Of a stretch of DNA of 64,000 bases, positions 17,412 through 30,417 are shown in pieces. The notes below the pieces were generated by a model. The model searched no databases. It saw only the letters and a list, made by a program, of their open reading frames with translations, and was not told where the DNA came from. Where the stretch lies: positions 378,567-442,566 of the forward strand of contig NZ_SMRP01000004.1 of assembly GCF_004353915.1 (NCBI RefSeq), given 5' to 3'. The DNA is from Paraburkholderia silviterrae. Lineage in GTDB: Bacteria > Pseudomonadota > Gammaproteobacteria > Burkholderiales > Burkholderiaceae. Numbering within the stretch: the first letter of the stretch is position 1; every line of letters begins with the position of its first letter. A program made the translations under genes and the position numbers.

Positions 17412-17738
17412 ATGCTGGTTACATTCAAATGTCATGCGTCGCCCGACGTGACGATGCTGGAAAACCTGGCTCAGTACCTCCTCGGCATCATCGGCAAGCG
17501 GCTCGGTCCGCGCGGCGTCATTACGCACGAAGAGCTCGATACGGCCATCAGCAAGCTCGAAGCCGCCATCGCCACCGACAAGAAGGAACGTGCCGAGCAT
17601 GAAGGTCATTTCCACGAGGGCGAGGAAGGCCACGACCATCACGAGCTGCCCCCGGGCCTTGCGCAACGCGCGTTTCCGTTCCTCGACATGCTGCGCCTCG
17701 CGAAGCAGGAAGATAACGACGTCCTCTGGGGCGTTTGA
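17412..17738 (+). CDS. DUF1840 family protein
   Basis: The 108-residue cytoplasmic protein starts with M-L-V-T-F-K-C, typical of DUF1840. It has an acidic, His-rich middle (H-F-H-E-G-E-E-G-H-D-H-H) and ends in D-N-D-V-L-W-G-V. The ATG at 17412 follows an AGGGAAA site. It stands alone, divergent from argS and followed by a strong bidirectional terminator. The His/Glu cluster could bind metal, but this is a guess; the family has no known function. Confidence 0.85.
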   Translation: MLVTFKCHASPDVTMLENLAQYLLGIIGKRLGPRGVITHEELDTAISKLEAAIATDKKERAEHEGHFHEGEEGHDHHELPPGLAQRAFPFLDMLRLAKQEDNDVLWGV

Positions 17739-17842
17739 GCCGCAGTGGAGTTTGCAGCGCGCGTCGTCGTGCGCTGCTGCTGCGCGGCCGGCACGTCGTA
17801 GCTGAGTAGCGGCAGAGCGCCCGCAGACCTGTATGCCGAAAA

Positions 17843-17884
17843 GCAAAGAGCCCGCACGGCGAACCGTGCGGGCTCTTTGCTTTG
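17843..17884. terminator. Strong 17-bp stem terminator
   Basis: Perfect arms 17843-17859 and 17864-17880 surround a CGAA tetraloop. The arms end in AAAG/CTTT, which serves both the DUF1840 gene and the converging small gene. Confidence 0.85.
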
Positions 17885-17928
17885 GTACCCACGATCCACG
17901 CGCCTTGCGGCGCGCGCCGCAGCGCAGC

Positions 17929-18156
17929 TTACTGGCTGGCGGCAGCCGGCTCGGCCATGGATGCAGCCGAGGCTGCACCCTTCTTAGCCTTCTGTTTCTT
18001 CGGCTTCTTCACGTGCTTCTGGGTGGGCGCCGAATACGACGACACAGCGCTCGCTTCCTGATGGACGACTGCTGGCTGGGATGCCGGCTGGGCGAACGAC
18101 GGTTGCGCGAGCGCCGCGACGCCGAATGCGGTCAACATCAACATCAGCTTCTTCAT
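17929..18156 (-). CDS. Small exported Lys/Ala-rich protein
   Basis: A 75-residue product with a clear signal peptide (M-K-K-L-M-L-M-L-T-A-F-G-V-A-A-L-A...F-A|Q). The mature part holds a basic patch K-H-V-K-K-P-K-K-Q-K-A-K-K-G followed by Ala/Ser. The ATG at 18156 follows a GGAG site. It is not recognised beyond being a small periplasmic or envelope protein. The basic stretch could contact DNA, RNA or lipid phosphates. Confidence 0.65.
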   Translation of the reverse strand: MKKLMLMLTAFGVAALAQPSFAQPASQPAVVHQEASAVSSYSAPTQKHVKKPKKQKAKKGAASAASMAEPAAASQ

Positions 18157-18422
18157 ACGATTTTCTCCGGAGGACGGCAATTTATTAAGGACTTGCTGAT
18201 GAAGCCGGCGCGGCGCCGGATGATGCGTGCCGCGTTGGGCCTTGGGTGCTGCGCGGCCATCTTACAAAGCCGAAAAAACGCCGAGAATTCGTGTGCACCA
18301 AATATTCAGGCTATCGATTTCCGTATGTCAGGCTGTGCCGGTAATGCTTGCGATGGGCCGGCGCAGCGCGAGCAAGGGGCGGGCGGGCGCTCCGGCGCGC
18401 CCGGCCTGTGTCTGCCTGTGCC

Positions 18423-21140
<2,718 letters not shown>

Positions 21141-21210
21141 GGCGTGGGACCGGATCGTCTGGGTTTCGTGGTGAGTCGGCGCCTGGGCGTTTCTTCGTTT
21201 CGTGATGGCG

Positions 21211-22293
21211 TTATGCCGCGTCGCGATACTGCCCGGGCCAGTGGCGCGGCTTCACTTCGGCGAGCGCCTTGGCGATCGCGGCGATGTGCTCGGGCGTGGT
21301 GCCGCAGCAGCCGCCCGCGACGTTCACGAGGCCGGCCGAGGCGAATTCCTTGAGCAGCGCCGAGGTATCCGCGGGCGTTTCGTCGAAGCCGGTGTCGCTC
21401 ATCGGATTGGGCAGGCCCGCGTTCGGATAGCACGACACGTAGGTGTCGCACAGCTTCGCGAGCTCGGCGATGTACGGGCGCATGAGCGCGGCGCCTAGCG
21501 CGCAGTTCAGGCCGAACGTGAGCGGTTTCGCATGGCGCAGCGAATTCCAGAACGCCTCGACGGTCTGGCCCGAGAGAATGCGGCCCGAGGCGTCGGTGAC
21601 GGTGCCCGAGATCATGATGGGCAGATTCTCGCCCGTATCTTCGAACAACTGATCGAGCGCGAAGAGCGCGGCCTTGGCGTTGAGCGTGTCGAAGATCGTC
21701 TCGACGAGGAACAGATCGCAGCCGCCGTCCATCAGCGCCTTCGCCTGGTCGTAATACGCGCGGCGCAACTCTTCGAACGTGACGTTGCGCGCGCCCGGAT
21801 CGTTCACGTCGGGCGAGATGCTCGCGGTCTTCGGCGTCGGTCCGACGGCGCCCGCGACGAAGCGGGGCTTATCCGGCGTCGAATACTTGTCGCACGCGGC
21901 GCGCGCGAGCTTTGCCGATTCGAGGTTCATCTCGACGGCGAGCTCGCCCATGCCGTAGTCGTCCTGCGCCACCGTGGTCGCGCCGAACGTGTTGGTTTCG
22001 ATGATGTCCGCGCCCGCGGCGAGATACTGCTCGTGAATCTCGCTGATGATCTGCGGCTGCGTGAGCGAGAGCAACTCGTTGTTGCCCTTGATGTCGCGCG
22101 AATAGTCCTTGAAGCGCTCGCCACGGTAGGCGGCTTCGTCGAGCTTGTAGCGCTGGATCATCGTGCCCATCGCGCCGTCGAGGATCAGGATGCGCGAAGC
22201 GAGCAGCGCGGGGAGCGCGGCGCCGCGCGTGTACGGGGTGGCGCCCGGGACGGCCCCGGCGGGGCGCGAAGCGTGTTCGGCAGGCTGGTTCAT
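21211..22293 (-). CDS. metH: Methionine synthase, homocysteine-binding part
   Basis: This 360-residue protein is the homocysteine S-methyltransferase domain. The zinc ligands are all present: Cys264 in G-L-N-C-A-L-G and Cys329/Cys330 in [21 protein letters not shown] lies at about residue 38. The frame is open upstream, but the ATG at 22293 starts a normal N-terminus. It works together with the product of the next gene to make methionine from homocysteine and methyltetrahydrofolate. I see no cobalamin or SAH riboswitch in the upstream spacer. Confidence 0.95.
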   Translation of the reverse strand: MNQPAEHASRPAGAVPGATPYTRGAALPALLASRILILDGAMGTMIQRYKLDEAAYRGERFKDYSRDIKGNNELLSLTQPQIISEIHEQYLAAGADIIETNTFGATTVAQDDYGMGELAVEMNLESAKLARAACDKYSTPDKPRFVAGAVGPTPKTASISPDVNDPGARNVTFEELRRAYYDQAKALMDGGCDLFLVETIFDTLNAKAALFALDQLFEDTGENLPIMISGTVTDASGRILSGQTVEAFWNSLRHAKPLTFGLNCALGAALMRPYIAELAKLCDTYVSCYPNAGLPNPMSDTGFDETPADTSALLKEFASAGLVNVAGGCCGTTPEHIAAIAKALAEVKPRHWPGQYRDAA

Positions 22294-22461
22294 GGATGGC
22301 GGGCGGGCAAATGCGCCGATTGGACTGGGAAACCGGTTATTGTAGCGGCAGCCGGGGCGCTGCGCTGACATGCCGCTTGGCATGGTCGCGATGGCGGATC
22401 GCGCTCGATGGCCGCGTCGTGGCCGTGTCATGGCCGCGATCGCGGACGCGGCCGGCCCCGC

Positions 22462-22500
22462 AAAATGAAAACCCCGCGCGGCTTGCGGCCGGACGGGGTT
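22462..22500 (-). terminator. Terminator of the DUF3567 gene
   Basis: On the minus strand AACCCCG ... CGGGGTT (22470-22500), with an inner CGGC/GCCG stem, is followed by TTCATTTTG. It lies 80 bases past the DUF3567 stop. Confidence 0.75.
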
Positions 22501-22580
22501 CCCTGAGTGGGGTGTTGCCTGTCTAACGGTGAGGGTGCTGCTGGCGTGACCCGTTTCGCTGCAACGTGAGCCGGGCAGCG

Positions 22581-22838
22581 TCAGTGGAGCACTACGGGTT
22601 GCTGCATGAGGCTGTCGAACTGTCCGAGGAATTCATCCACCTCGTCCAGCGACTGTTCTTCATCCATCAGCTTCTGCACGTCTTCGCGAAAACGTGCCGC
22701 CATCGCGCCGTCGATGAAAAGCTCACGCCGCGCATTTTTATCGACGATCTCGTAGCCTCCCGAGCGCATGGCGACATGGCCATCCTGCGGGGGAAACTCG
22801 ACGACGCAATAGTTGGGACTGTTGTAGATCATTTGCAT
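22581..22838 (-). CDS. DUF3567 family protein
   Basis: The 85-residue cytoplasmic protein begins [15 protein letters not shown] and contains [10 protein letters not shown] and an acidic C-terminal helix, the DUF3567 signature of Burkholderiales. AAAGGAG precedes the ATG. It is flanked by its own terminator, so it is monocistronic. The family function is unknown; such proteins are often small and conserved. Confidence 0.85.
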   Translation of the reverse strand: MQMIYNSPNYCVVEFPPQDGHVAMRSGGYEIVDKNARRELFIDGAMAARFREDVQKLMDEEQSLDEVDEFLGQFDSLMQQPVVLH

Positions 22839-23000
22839 GGCGACACTCCTTTTTCCTGTGCTCCCTCACTGCATGAATCGATACATGGAGCGTTCGGTCT
22901 GGAATTCAAGGGGTGGGTCCCACATCACCTCTTTTTCCGACTGCCTTCCCTATTTCCTTTTTTCTCCTTTTTTCAGGGTGCAACAAACCGGGTGCAACAT

Positions 23001-23828
23001 TTAGACATGCTGCCCAAGAAACGTTTCCAGCATGGCCGCGAAACTGTGGGATTCCTCTACAGGGGCCAGATGCGCGGCATCGAGCAATTCGAAGCGTGCA
23101 CCGGGGATGGCTTGCGCCAGCGCCTCGGTCAACGCGGGCGGCGTGCCGCTGTCATGGCGTCCGGCCACGGCGAGCGTCGGCACACGCAACTGCGCGAGTT
23201 GTTCATGAACGTCGAAATCACGCAGCGCTTCGCATGCGCGTGCGTAACCTTCTGCAGGCGTCCGTAATAAAACGTCACATATTTGTGCGGCGGTATCGCG
23301 ATGCGTAAGACGGAAGCTTGCGGTCAACCAGCGCGCCAGCGTCGTATCGGCGAGTGCCGCGAGACCTTCGCGGCGAACCAGTTCGGCACGTTCGTCCCAG
23401 GCCGCGCGCGCTTCGGGCGCGGTGCGGCTCGCGGTATCGCACAGCGTGAGCGAACGCGCGCGCGAGTGCGTGCCCGCCGGTGTGCCGGATGTGGTGTCGG
23501 ACGTTGCATGGTCGAGCGCGAACTGTTGCGCGATCATGCCGCCCATCGACATGCCGACGAGATGCGTCTGATCGATGCCTTGTGCGTCGAGTAGCGCGGC
23601 AAGATCGGCGGCGAGCTCGCGAAGGCCGAACGCGACGCGCGAGACGGCGCTCGCGCCATGGCCGCGCACGTCGTAGCGCAGCACGCTATAGCGATGCCGG
23701 AAATGACCCGCGAGGGTGTCCCATACGGTGAGGTCGCCGCCGAGCTGATGAATGAACGTCAACACGGGGCCGCCGCTGCGGTCTTCGAAGACGTAGCGCG
23801 TATCGATGCCGTTGACAGTCGCTTGCAT
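23001..23828 (-). CDS. Alpha/beta hydrolase, 3-oxoadipate enol-lactonase-like
   Basis: A 275-residue alpha/beta hydrolase with the nucleophile elbow G-M-S-M-G-G, an Asp in A-G-R-H-D-S-G-T-P and a His in A-A-H-L-A-P-V-E. These motifs and the length resemble PcaD, which opens the enol-lactone in the beta-ketoadipate pathway. No other pca gene is nearby, so the substrate is open. An AAGGAGG site lies 6 bases before the ATG. Confidence 0.8.
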   Translation of the reverse strand: MQATVNGIDTRYVFEDRSGGPVLTFIHQLGGDLTVWDTLAGHFRHRYSVLRYDVRGHGASAVSRVAFGLRELAADLAALLDAQGIDQTHLVGMSMGGMIAQQFALDHATSDTTSGTPAGTHSRARSLTLCDTASRTAPEARAAWDERAELVRREGLAALADTTLARWLTASFRLTHRDTAAQICDVLLRTPAEGYARACEALRDFDVHEQLAQLRVPTLAVAGRHDSGTPPALTEALAQAIPGARFELLDAAHLAPVEESHSFAAMLETFLGQHV

Positions 23829-24262
23829 GCGTTCCTCCTTGACCTTGGGGTCGGGAGTCCAGGCGATTGCGAGTTCCTGCGTGAACGTCGTTCCTGCGTT
23901 GCAAACCGCACGCCCGAAGGGTCCGTGTGTGCGGGCGCGGCGACGTTCGTGGCGCTATCCGTGTTGCATCGTCATGTGCTGCCTGGCTGTCTGCGCGCGG
24001 TGTCTCGTGTTGGGCGCATCAGCGGATGCGTTCGAAGCTTTTCCTCAGTGGATTCGTGTGTTCGTTCTTTGCTGCCTGCAGCGTGCTGCCACAGGTGATC
24101 CGTCCCGCTTCGAAGAGTGATGCATCGCCGCCTTTGGGTGTGTTCGTTGCGCGGCGCTTCGATGATTTCGAGTATGCGCTATTTCACGCAAACGTGTAGG
24201 CAGAAGGGCCGCCTTCGTCGTGCGCGGGCGACTTTGTTGTGGGCTAGTGTGCGCCAGGGCGC
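23829..24262. other. 434-bp spacer without a supported gene
   Basis: The stretch is less GC-rich than the neighbouring genes. ORFs on the plus strand here lack coding character. I see no clear hairpin, repeat or consensus promoter; it should hold the promoter of the hydrolase gene. Confidence 0.4.
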
Positions 24263-25810
24263 TCAGGGATGCAGCGGCGCGTCGGCGGCCGGCATTGGCG
24301 GTGCGTCTGGCGTCGCCGGTTGCGGTGCGGGTTGCGTCTGCGTTTGAGGTGCCGATGGCGGTGTCGATTGGGCCGACGATGGCGACGTGGGCGACGTGGG
24401 CGACGGCGCCGCGGACGGTGATGCCGCCGGCGGCGTGCCGGCGTTCGCATCGGCCGGTGCTGTGCTCGTGGGGGCCGGCGCCGCTTCGAGCGGCGCCGGC
24501 GAGGAGGTCGCGGCGTGACCTGGCGTGCCTTGCGGCGTGTCGCTCATTGTGTGATTCGCCGCATCATTCGCTGCGCCGCTCGCGCCACCGCTTGTCACAC
24601 CATTTGTCGCGCCATTTGCAGCATCGCTCGCGCCCGGCGCCGCATCGCTCATATCGTTCGACGCAGACGGCACACTGAGCGCGCCGCGCCACAGCAGTTC
24701 GACCTCGGTGCCGCTCGGTTCGGTCTGCACGAGCCGTACCGGCAGCCAGCCGAGCGAGGGCGCGAGCCATACGTCGATGCGGCGCTTGTCGCCTGCGTGG
24801 CGCGGCAGCCGCATGAAGTGGCGCGCCGTGACGTAGCCGTGGTCCGTGCTCACCGTTTCGTCGCCGATGGTGGTGATGGGCCAGGTCTCGCCGCTGTCGT
24901 TGTCGGCGACGTAGAACTCGCGCGTGACGCCGGGCTTGTAGGCATCGGGGTTGCCGCGCACGAGGCTCGCGAGCTGCATCACCATGCTGAAGCGGTCCTG
25001 GGCGCCGTCGGGCAGCGCGAGCGAGTTGGGCGTGCGCGTGAAAACGATCTGCTTCTCATGGCGGTTGAAGATCGTGAAGTCTTCGGGGCGGCGGCCGCGC
25101 TTTTCGATGTACTGGTCGGGCGCGAGGCCGAACGCATCCACGTGGCCGCGGCTCGTCCAGCTGAACGTGCCGACGAAGGGCAGCGGCACCGACACCACCA
25201 TCTCGTAGCGCTTGCCGTCGCTCTTCCAGTGGATCGTGCCGGGCTGATTGCGTGCGCCGTTAAAGAACGTGTCGTATTGGAGCTCGCCCGAAGGCGGCAC
25301 GGAAAATTTCACGCCGTGCGAGGCCTGCTGGGCCTGCGCGGACGGATTGCTGCCGTTGCCGGGCGCGGCAGTGGCCGCTGCGCCGCTTGCGCCGTTCGCG
25401 GCGCTTGCCGGTGCAGTTTCAGTGGAAGGACTCGAGGCGGCTTGCGGTGCTTCAGGCGCAGCGGCGACCTTGGGATGCGGCGCGGGCGGCGCAATGGCCT
25501 GCAGCGTGTGAGGCGCGCTCGTCGCACGCTTTGGCCGGGCGGGTGCCGCGGGCTTCGCTTTTGCCGGCGCGCTCGCCGCGGGCCTCGCCTGCTGCTCGAT
25601 GCGCTCGGGCTTGAGCAGCGCCACCTGCACGGGCACGCGCACCGGAGCGAGCGGCGGCGGCGCGCCGTGATGACGTGCGAACCATTCTGCCGCGAGCCAG
25701 TGCAGCGCGCTCACCGCGACGAACACGGCCGCCCAGCGCCACGCGCGCGAGCGGCGCGGCGGCGCGGGACGGGCACGATCGGCCTGGCGGTCGGCGGCGG
25801 AAGTGGACAT
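24263..25810 (-). CDS. DUF3108 domain protein with N-terminal membrane anchor
   Basis: About 515 residues. A transmembrane helix (about residues 24-42, W-A-A-V-F-V-A-V-S-A-L-H-W-L-A) is followed by a Pro/Ala/Lys-rich linker. The DUF3108 domain (about 165-385) has E-L-Q-Y-D-T-F-F-N-G and R-R-P-E-D-F. The last about 120 residues are Ser/Ala/Thr/Pro low complexity. DUF3108 proteins are periplasmic, beta-barrel-like and of unknown function. The ATG at 25810 is chosen over the in-frame TTG at 25819. Confidence 0.78.
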   Translation of the reverse strand: MSTSAADRQADRARPAPPRRSRAWRWAAVFVAVSALHWLAAEWFARHHGAPPPLAPVRVPVQVALLKPERIEQQARPAASAPAKAKPAAPARPKRATSAPHTLQAIAPPAPHPKVAAAPEAPQAASSPSTETAPASAANGASGAAATAAPGNGSNPSAQAQQASHGVKFSVPPSGELQYDTFFNGARNQPGTIHWKSDGKRYEMVVSVPLPFVGTFSWTSRGHVDAFGLAPDQYIEKRGRRPEDFTIFNRHEKQIVFTRTPNSLALPDGAQDRFSMVMQLASLVRGNPDAYKPGVTREFYVADNDSGETWPITTIGDETVSTDHGYVTARHFMRLPRHAGDKRRIDVWLAPSLGWLPVRLVQTEPSGTEVELLWRGALSVPSASNDMSDAAPGASDAANGATNGVTSGGASGAANDAANHTMSDTPQGTPGHAATSSPAPLEAAPAPTSTAPADANAGTPPAASPSAAPSPTSPTSPSSAQSTPPSAPQTQTQPAPQPATPDAPPMPAADAPLHP

Positions 25811-25913
25811 CGGGCTCAAATATGACTTAAAGCAAAGGCGTTGGCGCGTGGGAGACCGTTACTGTGACACGACACGCGCCTTGGCTGCAGAAAGCCCCGG
25901 CCGCCGCGACCTG

Positions 25914-26822
25914 TCAGCGCTCAACGGGGCTGTACCCCAATTCATACGAGAGCCTCTGCGCGCATGCGCGCAGCGCGCAATCGACGGCGCCGTTCCAGGC
26001 GATATCGAACGCGCCTTCGTGGCCGAGCGCGATGAGCCCGAGCGCGAGGTCGCCGGTCGCGTCGAAGACGGGCGTGCAGAACGCGTGGATGGTCGGCAGC
26101 AGCATGCCTTCCACGCGCGCGGCGCCGTGCTCGCGCACCTCAGCCAGCGCGCGCTCAAGCTCCTCGGCGCTCCGGGGCGTCGAGCCCGAGGAATAGAGCT
26201 GCGCGCTGCCAAGCTCGCGCTCGATCATCGGCCCGGTTTTGCTGCGCGGCAGGTAAGCGGCGAACAGCAGGCCCGTGGCGGAGCTGAGCATCGGCATGAC
26301 GTCGCCGAGCTTGAGCGAGGCCTTGGCCGGATGGCTCGATTCCATCCAGTGCACGACGGTCGGCCCCTGATTGCCCCACACGGCGATGCCCACGGTGATG
26401 TCGAGGGCGTCGCGCAACTCGGCGAGCGCGATGCGCGCGAGCTTCACGCCGTCCACGCGCGCGAGGCGCGCGAGCCCGAGCTGCAATGCGAAGCCGCCCA
26501 GTTCGTAACGGCCCGAGAGCGGGTCCTGCGCGACCATGCCGAGGCGCATGAAGCTCACGAGATAGCGGTGCGCCTTGGCCGGGCTCATGCCGGCGCGCTG
26601 CGCGAGGTCGCGCAGCATCATCGCGCGCGGCTCGTTGGTCAGCACTTCGAGCAGCCGGAAACCCACTTCGATCGACTGGATGCCCGAGCGCAGCTTTTCT
26701 TCGCCGCTCTCGCCGCTCTCGTGGACGTCGTCGAGGTCGGCGGCGTCCTCGGTGTCGCGAGCGGCAGCCGTGGATAGCGTGGCCGGTGGAGTGGCAGGGC
26801 GGACGGATCGGGAAGGCGGCAT
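25914..26822 (-). CDS. IclR family transcriptional regulator
   Basis: About 302 residues: an N-terminal winged helix (S-I-E-V-G-F-R-L-L-E-V-L ... M-S-P-A-K-A-H-R-Y-L-V-S-F) and a C-terminal ligand-binding domain (A-V-W-G-N-Q-G-P-T-V ... S-S-A-T-G-L-L-F-A-A-Y). The frame continues to a GTG at 26894, but that would leave only 10 bp to the divergent FAH gene, so the ATG at 26822 is preferred. It most likely controls the divergent catabolic cluster, as IclR proteins commonly do; the ligand is unknown. Confidence 0.85.
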   Translation of the reverse strand: MPPSRSVRPATPPATLSTAAARDTEDAADLDDVHESGESGEEKLRSGIQSIEVGFRLLEVLTNEPRAMMLRDLAQRAGMSPAKAHRYLVSFMRLGMVAQDPLSGRYELGGFALQLGLARLARVDGVKLARIALAELRDALDITVGIAVWGNQGPTVVHWMESSHPAKASLKLGDVMPMLSSATGLLFAAYLPRSKTGPMIERELGSAQLYSSGSTPRSAEELERALAEVREHGAARVEGMLLPTIHAFCTPVFDATGDLALGLIALGHEGAFDIAWNGAVDCALRACAQRLSYELGYSPVER

Positions 26823-26843
26823 GGAGTCGTGCGGGTCCTGGCG

Positions 26844-26871
26844 TTCGGATTTCGATTCACCATCGTAGAAT
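26844..26871 (+). promoter_or_regulatory. Possible promoter of the FAH gene
   Basis: TTCGGA (26844-26849), a 16-bp spacer and TAGAAT (26866-26871) lie in the spacer shared with the IclR gene, about 34 bases before the ATG. The match is moderate. Confidence 0.35.
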
Positions 26872-26904
26872 ACATTTCCTCTATCGTCATCCACGTCCCA
26901 CTAC

Positions 26905-27891
26905 ATGAAACTCGCCACGCTGAAGGACGGCACCCGCGACGGTCAGCTGATTGTCGTTTCCCGCGACCTGCGCAGCGCCGCCATTGCCGACGCGATCGCC
27001 CCCACGCTGCAGCGCGTGCTCGACGACTGGCGCTTCTACGCGCCGCAACTGCTCGATCTCTACGAGACGCTCAACTATGGCCGCGCGCGCAACGCCTTCA
27101 GCTTCGACGCCAGCGCGTGCATGGCGCCGCTGCCGCGCGCTTATCAGTGGGCGGACGGCTCGTCGTATGTGAATCACGTCGAGCTCGTGCGGCGCGCGCG
27201 CGGCGCGCAAATGCCGCCCGAGTTCTGGACCGACCCGCTCATGTACCAGGGCGGCAGCGACGACTTCATCGGCCCGACCGACGACATCGTGTGCGCATCG
27301 GAGGCCTGGGGCATCGACTTCGAGGCCGAGGTCGCCGTCGTCACCGGCGACGTGCCGATGGGAGCGAGCGCCGAGGACGCGCTCAAGGCGGTGCGCCTCA
27401 TCACGCTCGCAAACGATGTCTCGCTGCGCAGCCTCATTCCCGCCGAGCTCGCGAAGGGCTTCGGCTTCTTCCAGAGCAAGCCGGCCACGTCGTTCGCGCC
27501 CGTCGTCGTGACGCCCGACGAGCTCGGCGAGCACTGGCGCGAAGGGCGCGTGCATCTGCCGATGCTCGTGTACTGGAACGGCAAGAAGGTCGGCCAGCCC
27601 GACGCGGGCACCGACATGGTGTTCCACTTCGGCCAGTTGATCGCGCATGCCGCGAAGACGCGCAATCTGCGCGCCGGGGCGATCGTCGGGTCGGGCACGG
27701 TCTCGAACAAGGATGCGAAGCGCGGCTACTGCTGCATCGCCGAGAAGCGCTGCCTCGAGACGATCGAGCACGGCGAGGCTCGCACCGAGTTCATGAAGTT
27801 CGGCGACAGCGTGAAGATCGAGATGCTCGACGAAGCGGGCCACTCGATCTTCGGCGCAATCGATCAAGCCGTCGCGCCGGGCGCCAACTGA
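26905..27891 (+). CDS. Fumarylacetoacetate hydrolase family protein
   Basis: The 328-residue FAH-fold enzyme shows the metal-binding pattern around D-F-E-A-E-V-A-V-V and G-S-G-T-V-S-N. Such enzymes split C-C bonds in fumarylacetoacetate or related dioxo acids, as in tyrosine and aromatic breakdown. It has the longer N-terminal domain of the group that begins M-K-L-A-T-L-K-D-G-T-R-D-G. Divergent from the IclR gene and followed after 187 bp by a binding protein. Because no maleylacetoacetate isomerase or homogentisate dioxygenase is in view, the exact substrate is open. Confidence 0.85.
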   Translation: MKLATLKDGTRDGQLIVVSRDLRSAAIADAIAPTLQRVLDDWRFYAPQLLDLYETLNYGRARNAFSFDASACMAPLPRAYQWADGSSYVNHVELVRRARGAQMPPEFWTDPLMYQGGSDDFIGPTDDIVCASEAWGIDFEAEVAVVTGDVPMGASAEDALKAVRLITLANDVSLRSLIPAELAKGFGFFQSKPATSFAPVVVTPDELGEHWREGRVHLPMLVYWNGKKVGQPDAGTDMVFHFGQLIAHAAKTRNLRAGAIVGSGTVSNKDAKRGYCCIAEKRCLETIEHGEARTEFMKFGDSVKIEMLDEAGHSIFGAIDQAVAPGAN

Positions 27892-28078
27892 GTCATCCGA
27901 AAGGGTTTCGCCGGATGCCGCATGCGCCGCGTGCGGCTACACTGGCGAACGCGCGTGCGCGTGGCGCCTTCAAGCGCTCACGCCTCGCGCAAGCGGTCCG
28001 CGCATCAAGGGCAGCACACGGACCGCATTCGAAGCCGTACGCAGAATACGCTCGACATACCAATCGCCTGGAGACACC

Positions 28079-29257
28079 GTGAAGCCCTCTCGCCCACGCC
28101 GTTTTGCCTGCTCGCTCGCATCCAGCGTCGCCGCCCTTTTCGGCCTTTCGGCGCCTGCTCTCGCCCTCGCACAGATCAAGATCGGCCTCGTGCTCTCGCT
28201 CACCGGCCCGGCCGCGTCGCTCGGCATTCCGGCGCGCGACACCGCGGCGATGTTCCCTGCGCAGATCGCGGGCCAGCAGGTGCAGTACATCGTGCTCGAC
28301 GACGCCTCCGATACCACCCAGGCCGTGCAGGACACGAGAAAGCTGATCGACGAGCAGCACGTGGACGTCATCATCGGCTCGTCGATCACGCCGAACACGC
28401 TCGCGATGCTCGACGTGGTCGCGCAGGGCGAGACGCCCACGATCTCGCTGGCGTCGTCGGCGAAGATCATCGAGCCGGTGGACGACAAGCGCCACTGGAT
28501 GTTCAAGACGCCGCAGACCGACGCGATGATGGCCGGCGCGATCGCCGAGCACGCGGCCGCGCACAATGTGAAGACCATCGCCTATATCGGCCAGGCCGAC
28601 GCGCTCGGCGAGGCCTTCTACACCGAAGTCGCCAGGGCGGCGCAGGCGCGCGGCATCAAGATCGTCGCGAGCGAGCGCTTCAATCGCACCGATCCCAGCG
28701 TGACGGGCCAGGCGCTGAAGATCGTCACCGCGAAGCCCGACGCCGTTGTGGTGGGCGCGGCCGGCACGCCCGCCGCGCTGCCGCCCAAGGCGCTCAAGGA
28801 GCGCGGCTACAAGGGCGTCATCTATCACAACCATGGCGTGGGCAACCGCGATTTCCTGCGCGTGTGCGGCGCCGACTGCAACGGCACCTTCCTGCCCGCG
28901 AGTCCCGTGCTCGTGGCCTCGCAGCTGCCCGATGGCGAGCCGGAGCGGCGCCTCGCGCTCGACTATATTTCGCGCTACGAAGCACGTTACGGCGCCGGAT
29001 CCGTTTCGGCGTTCGGTGCCTATACGTGGGACGCGGGCCTGTTGCTCGGCAGCGCGATTCCCATTGCGCTCCAGTCGGCGGCGCCGGGCACCAAAGAGTT
29101 TCGCCACGCGCTGCGCGACGCCATCGAGTCCACGCGCGGGCTGCACACCACCAACGGCATCGTCAACATGAGCGCCACGGACCACCTGGGGCTCGACGCG
29201 CGTGCACGCGTAATGGTCGAGATCCAGGACGGCAAATGGGTTTACCAGCCGCATTGA
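28079..29257 (+). CDS. Branched-chain amino acid-type ABC transporter binding protein
   Basis: The 392-residue periplasmic protein (LivK-like, type I fold) has a signal peptide (about 1-31, ending A-L-A-Q) and the family start [20 protein letters not shown] start with a GGAG site upstream. No permease or ATPase lies nearby. Relatives often bind aromatic acids or other carboxylates, and the flanking FAH and crotonase genes suggest the ligand is an aromatic or acyl compound catabolised by them; this is inference. Confidence 0.85.
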   Translation: MKPSRPRRFACSLASSVAALFGLSAPALALAQIKIGLVLSLTGPAASLGIPARDTAAMFPAQIAGQQVQYIVLDDASDTTQAVQDTRKLIDEQHVDVIIGSSITPNTLAMLDVVAQGETPTISLASSAKIIEPVDDKRHWMFKTPQTDAMMAGAIAEHAAAHNVKTIAYIGQADALGEAFYTEVARAAQARGIKIVASERFNRTDPSVTGQALKIVTAKPDAVVVGAAGTPAALPPKALKERGYKGVIYHNHGVGNRDFLRVCGADCNGTFLPASPVLVASQLPDGEPERRLALDYISRYEARYGAGSVSAFGAYTWDAGLLLGSAIPIALQSAAPGTKEFRHALRDAIESTRGLHTTNGIVNMSATDHLGLDARARVMVEIQDGKWVYQPH

Positions 29258-29315
29258 TGTTTCCTTGATGTACCGTCCAATGATTCTGCAATCCGAAGCA
29301 ATTGAGGAGCCGCCC

Positions 29316-30140
29316 ATGAACGATCCTTTTTACGCCCACTATGACGCTCTGCGCGTGCGGCGGCACGAGCACGGCATCGTCGAAATCGTGATGAGCGGCG
29401 AAGGCACGAACAAGAGCGGCCTCGCCACCGCCGACGCCAGCATGCACCGCGAGCTCGCCGAAATCTGGCGCGACGTGGACCGCGACCCCGACGCGCGCGT
29501 CGCGGTGATCCGCGGCGAGGGCAAGGGCTTTTCGGCGGGCGGCGACCTGGCGCTCGTCGAGGACATGGCCATGCACTTCGACGTGCGCGCGCGTGTCTGG
29601 CGCGAGGCGCGCGACCTCGTCTACAACGTGATCAATTGCAGCAAGCCCATCGTTTCGGCGATGCACGGCCCGGCGGTGGGCGCGGGGCTCGTGGCGGGCC
29701 TGCTTGCCGATATCTCGATCGCGGCGAAGTCGGCGCGCATCATCGACGGGCACACGCGCCTGGGCGTTGCCGCCGGCGACCACGCGGCGATTGTCTGGCC
29801 GCTCCTGTGCGGCATGGCGAAGGCGAAGTACTACCTGCTGCTGTGCGAGCCGGTGAGCGGCGAGGAGGCCGAGCGCATCGGCCTCGTCTCGCTGGCGGTC
29901 GACGAGAACGACTTGCTGCCCAAGGCGTTCGAGGTCGCCAAGCGCCTCGCCAACGGCTCGCAGACCGCGCTGCGCTGGACCAAGTACGCGCTGAACAACT
30001 GGCTGCGCCAGGCGGGGCCGAATTTCGATACCTCGCTCGCGCTCGAATTCATGGGCTTTGCCGGACCCGACGTGCACGAGGGCGTGAAGTCGCTGCGCGA
30101 GCGGCGCGCGCCGGAATTTCCGGGCGGCGATCCGTTCTAA
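29316..30140 (+). CDS. Enoyl-CoA hydratase/isomerase (crotonase) family protein
   Basis: A 274-residue crotonase-fold protein with the oxyanion-hole segments [10 protein letters not shown] and [10 protein letters not shown]. The ATG at 29316 follows GAGGAG at ideal spacing. It starts 58 bp after the binding-protein gene, so the two are likely co-transcribed. It hydrates or isomerises an enoyl-CoA; the chain is unknown. The N-terminal part reads as in family members annotated only as enoyl-CoA hydratase. Confidence 0.87.
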   Translation: MNDPFYAHYDALRVRRHEHGIVEIVMSGEGTNKSGLATADASMHRELAEIWRDVDRDPDARVAVIRGEGKGFSAGGDLALVEDMAMHFDVRARVWREARDLVYNVINCSKPIVSAMHGPAVGAGLVAGLLADISIAAKSARIIDGHTRLGVAAGDHAAIVWPLLCGMAKAKYYLLLCEPVSGEEAERIGLVSLAVDENDLLPKAFEVAKRLANGSQTALRWTKYALNNWLRQAGPNFDTSLALEFMGFAGPDVHEGVKSLRERRAPEFPGGDPF

Positions 30141-30417
30141 CGGGTCCGTGGTGGCGCGAGTTGCTCGAGCGCGCCGGCAACCGCATGCGCGCCGCGCTTT
30201 GGCCGTGTGCACGAGACGTGAACTTCGCGCGCCCGGTGGCTCGGCCTGCGCGGTATGATCGAAACGTAATCATCTGCGCTTTTGTGCGCACGGCCTGCAG
30301 CGGGACACGCCATGTCGCTGCGAGCTGCAAGCCGGCGCAAGCCACATCCTGGAGCCCGCCCGATCCGGCCAGCCGGCCGTTCAGCGTGGCCATCCAACTT
30401 TGCGAGGGAGAATCCGC

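Noticed and set aside
22294..22580. Possible cobalamin or SAH riboswitch before metH
   Set aside because: The only strong fold is the minus-strand terminator of the DUF3567 gene; no conserved riboswitch core could be seen.
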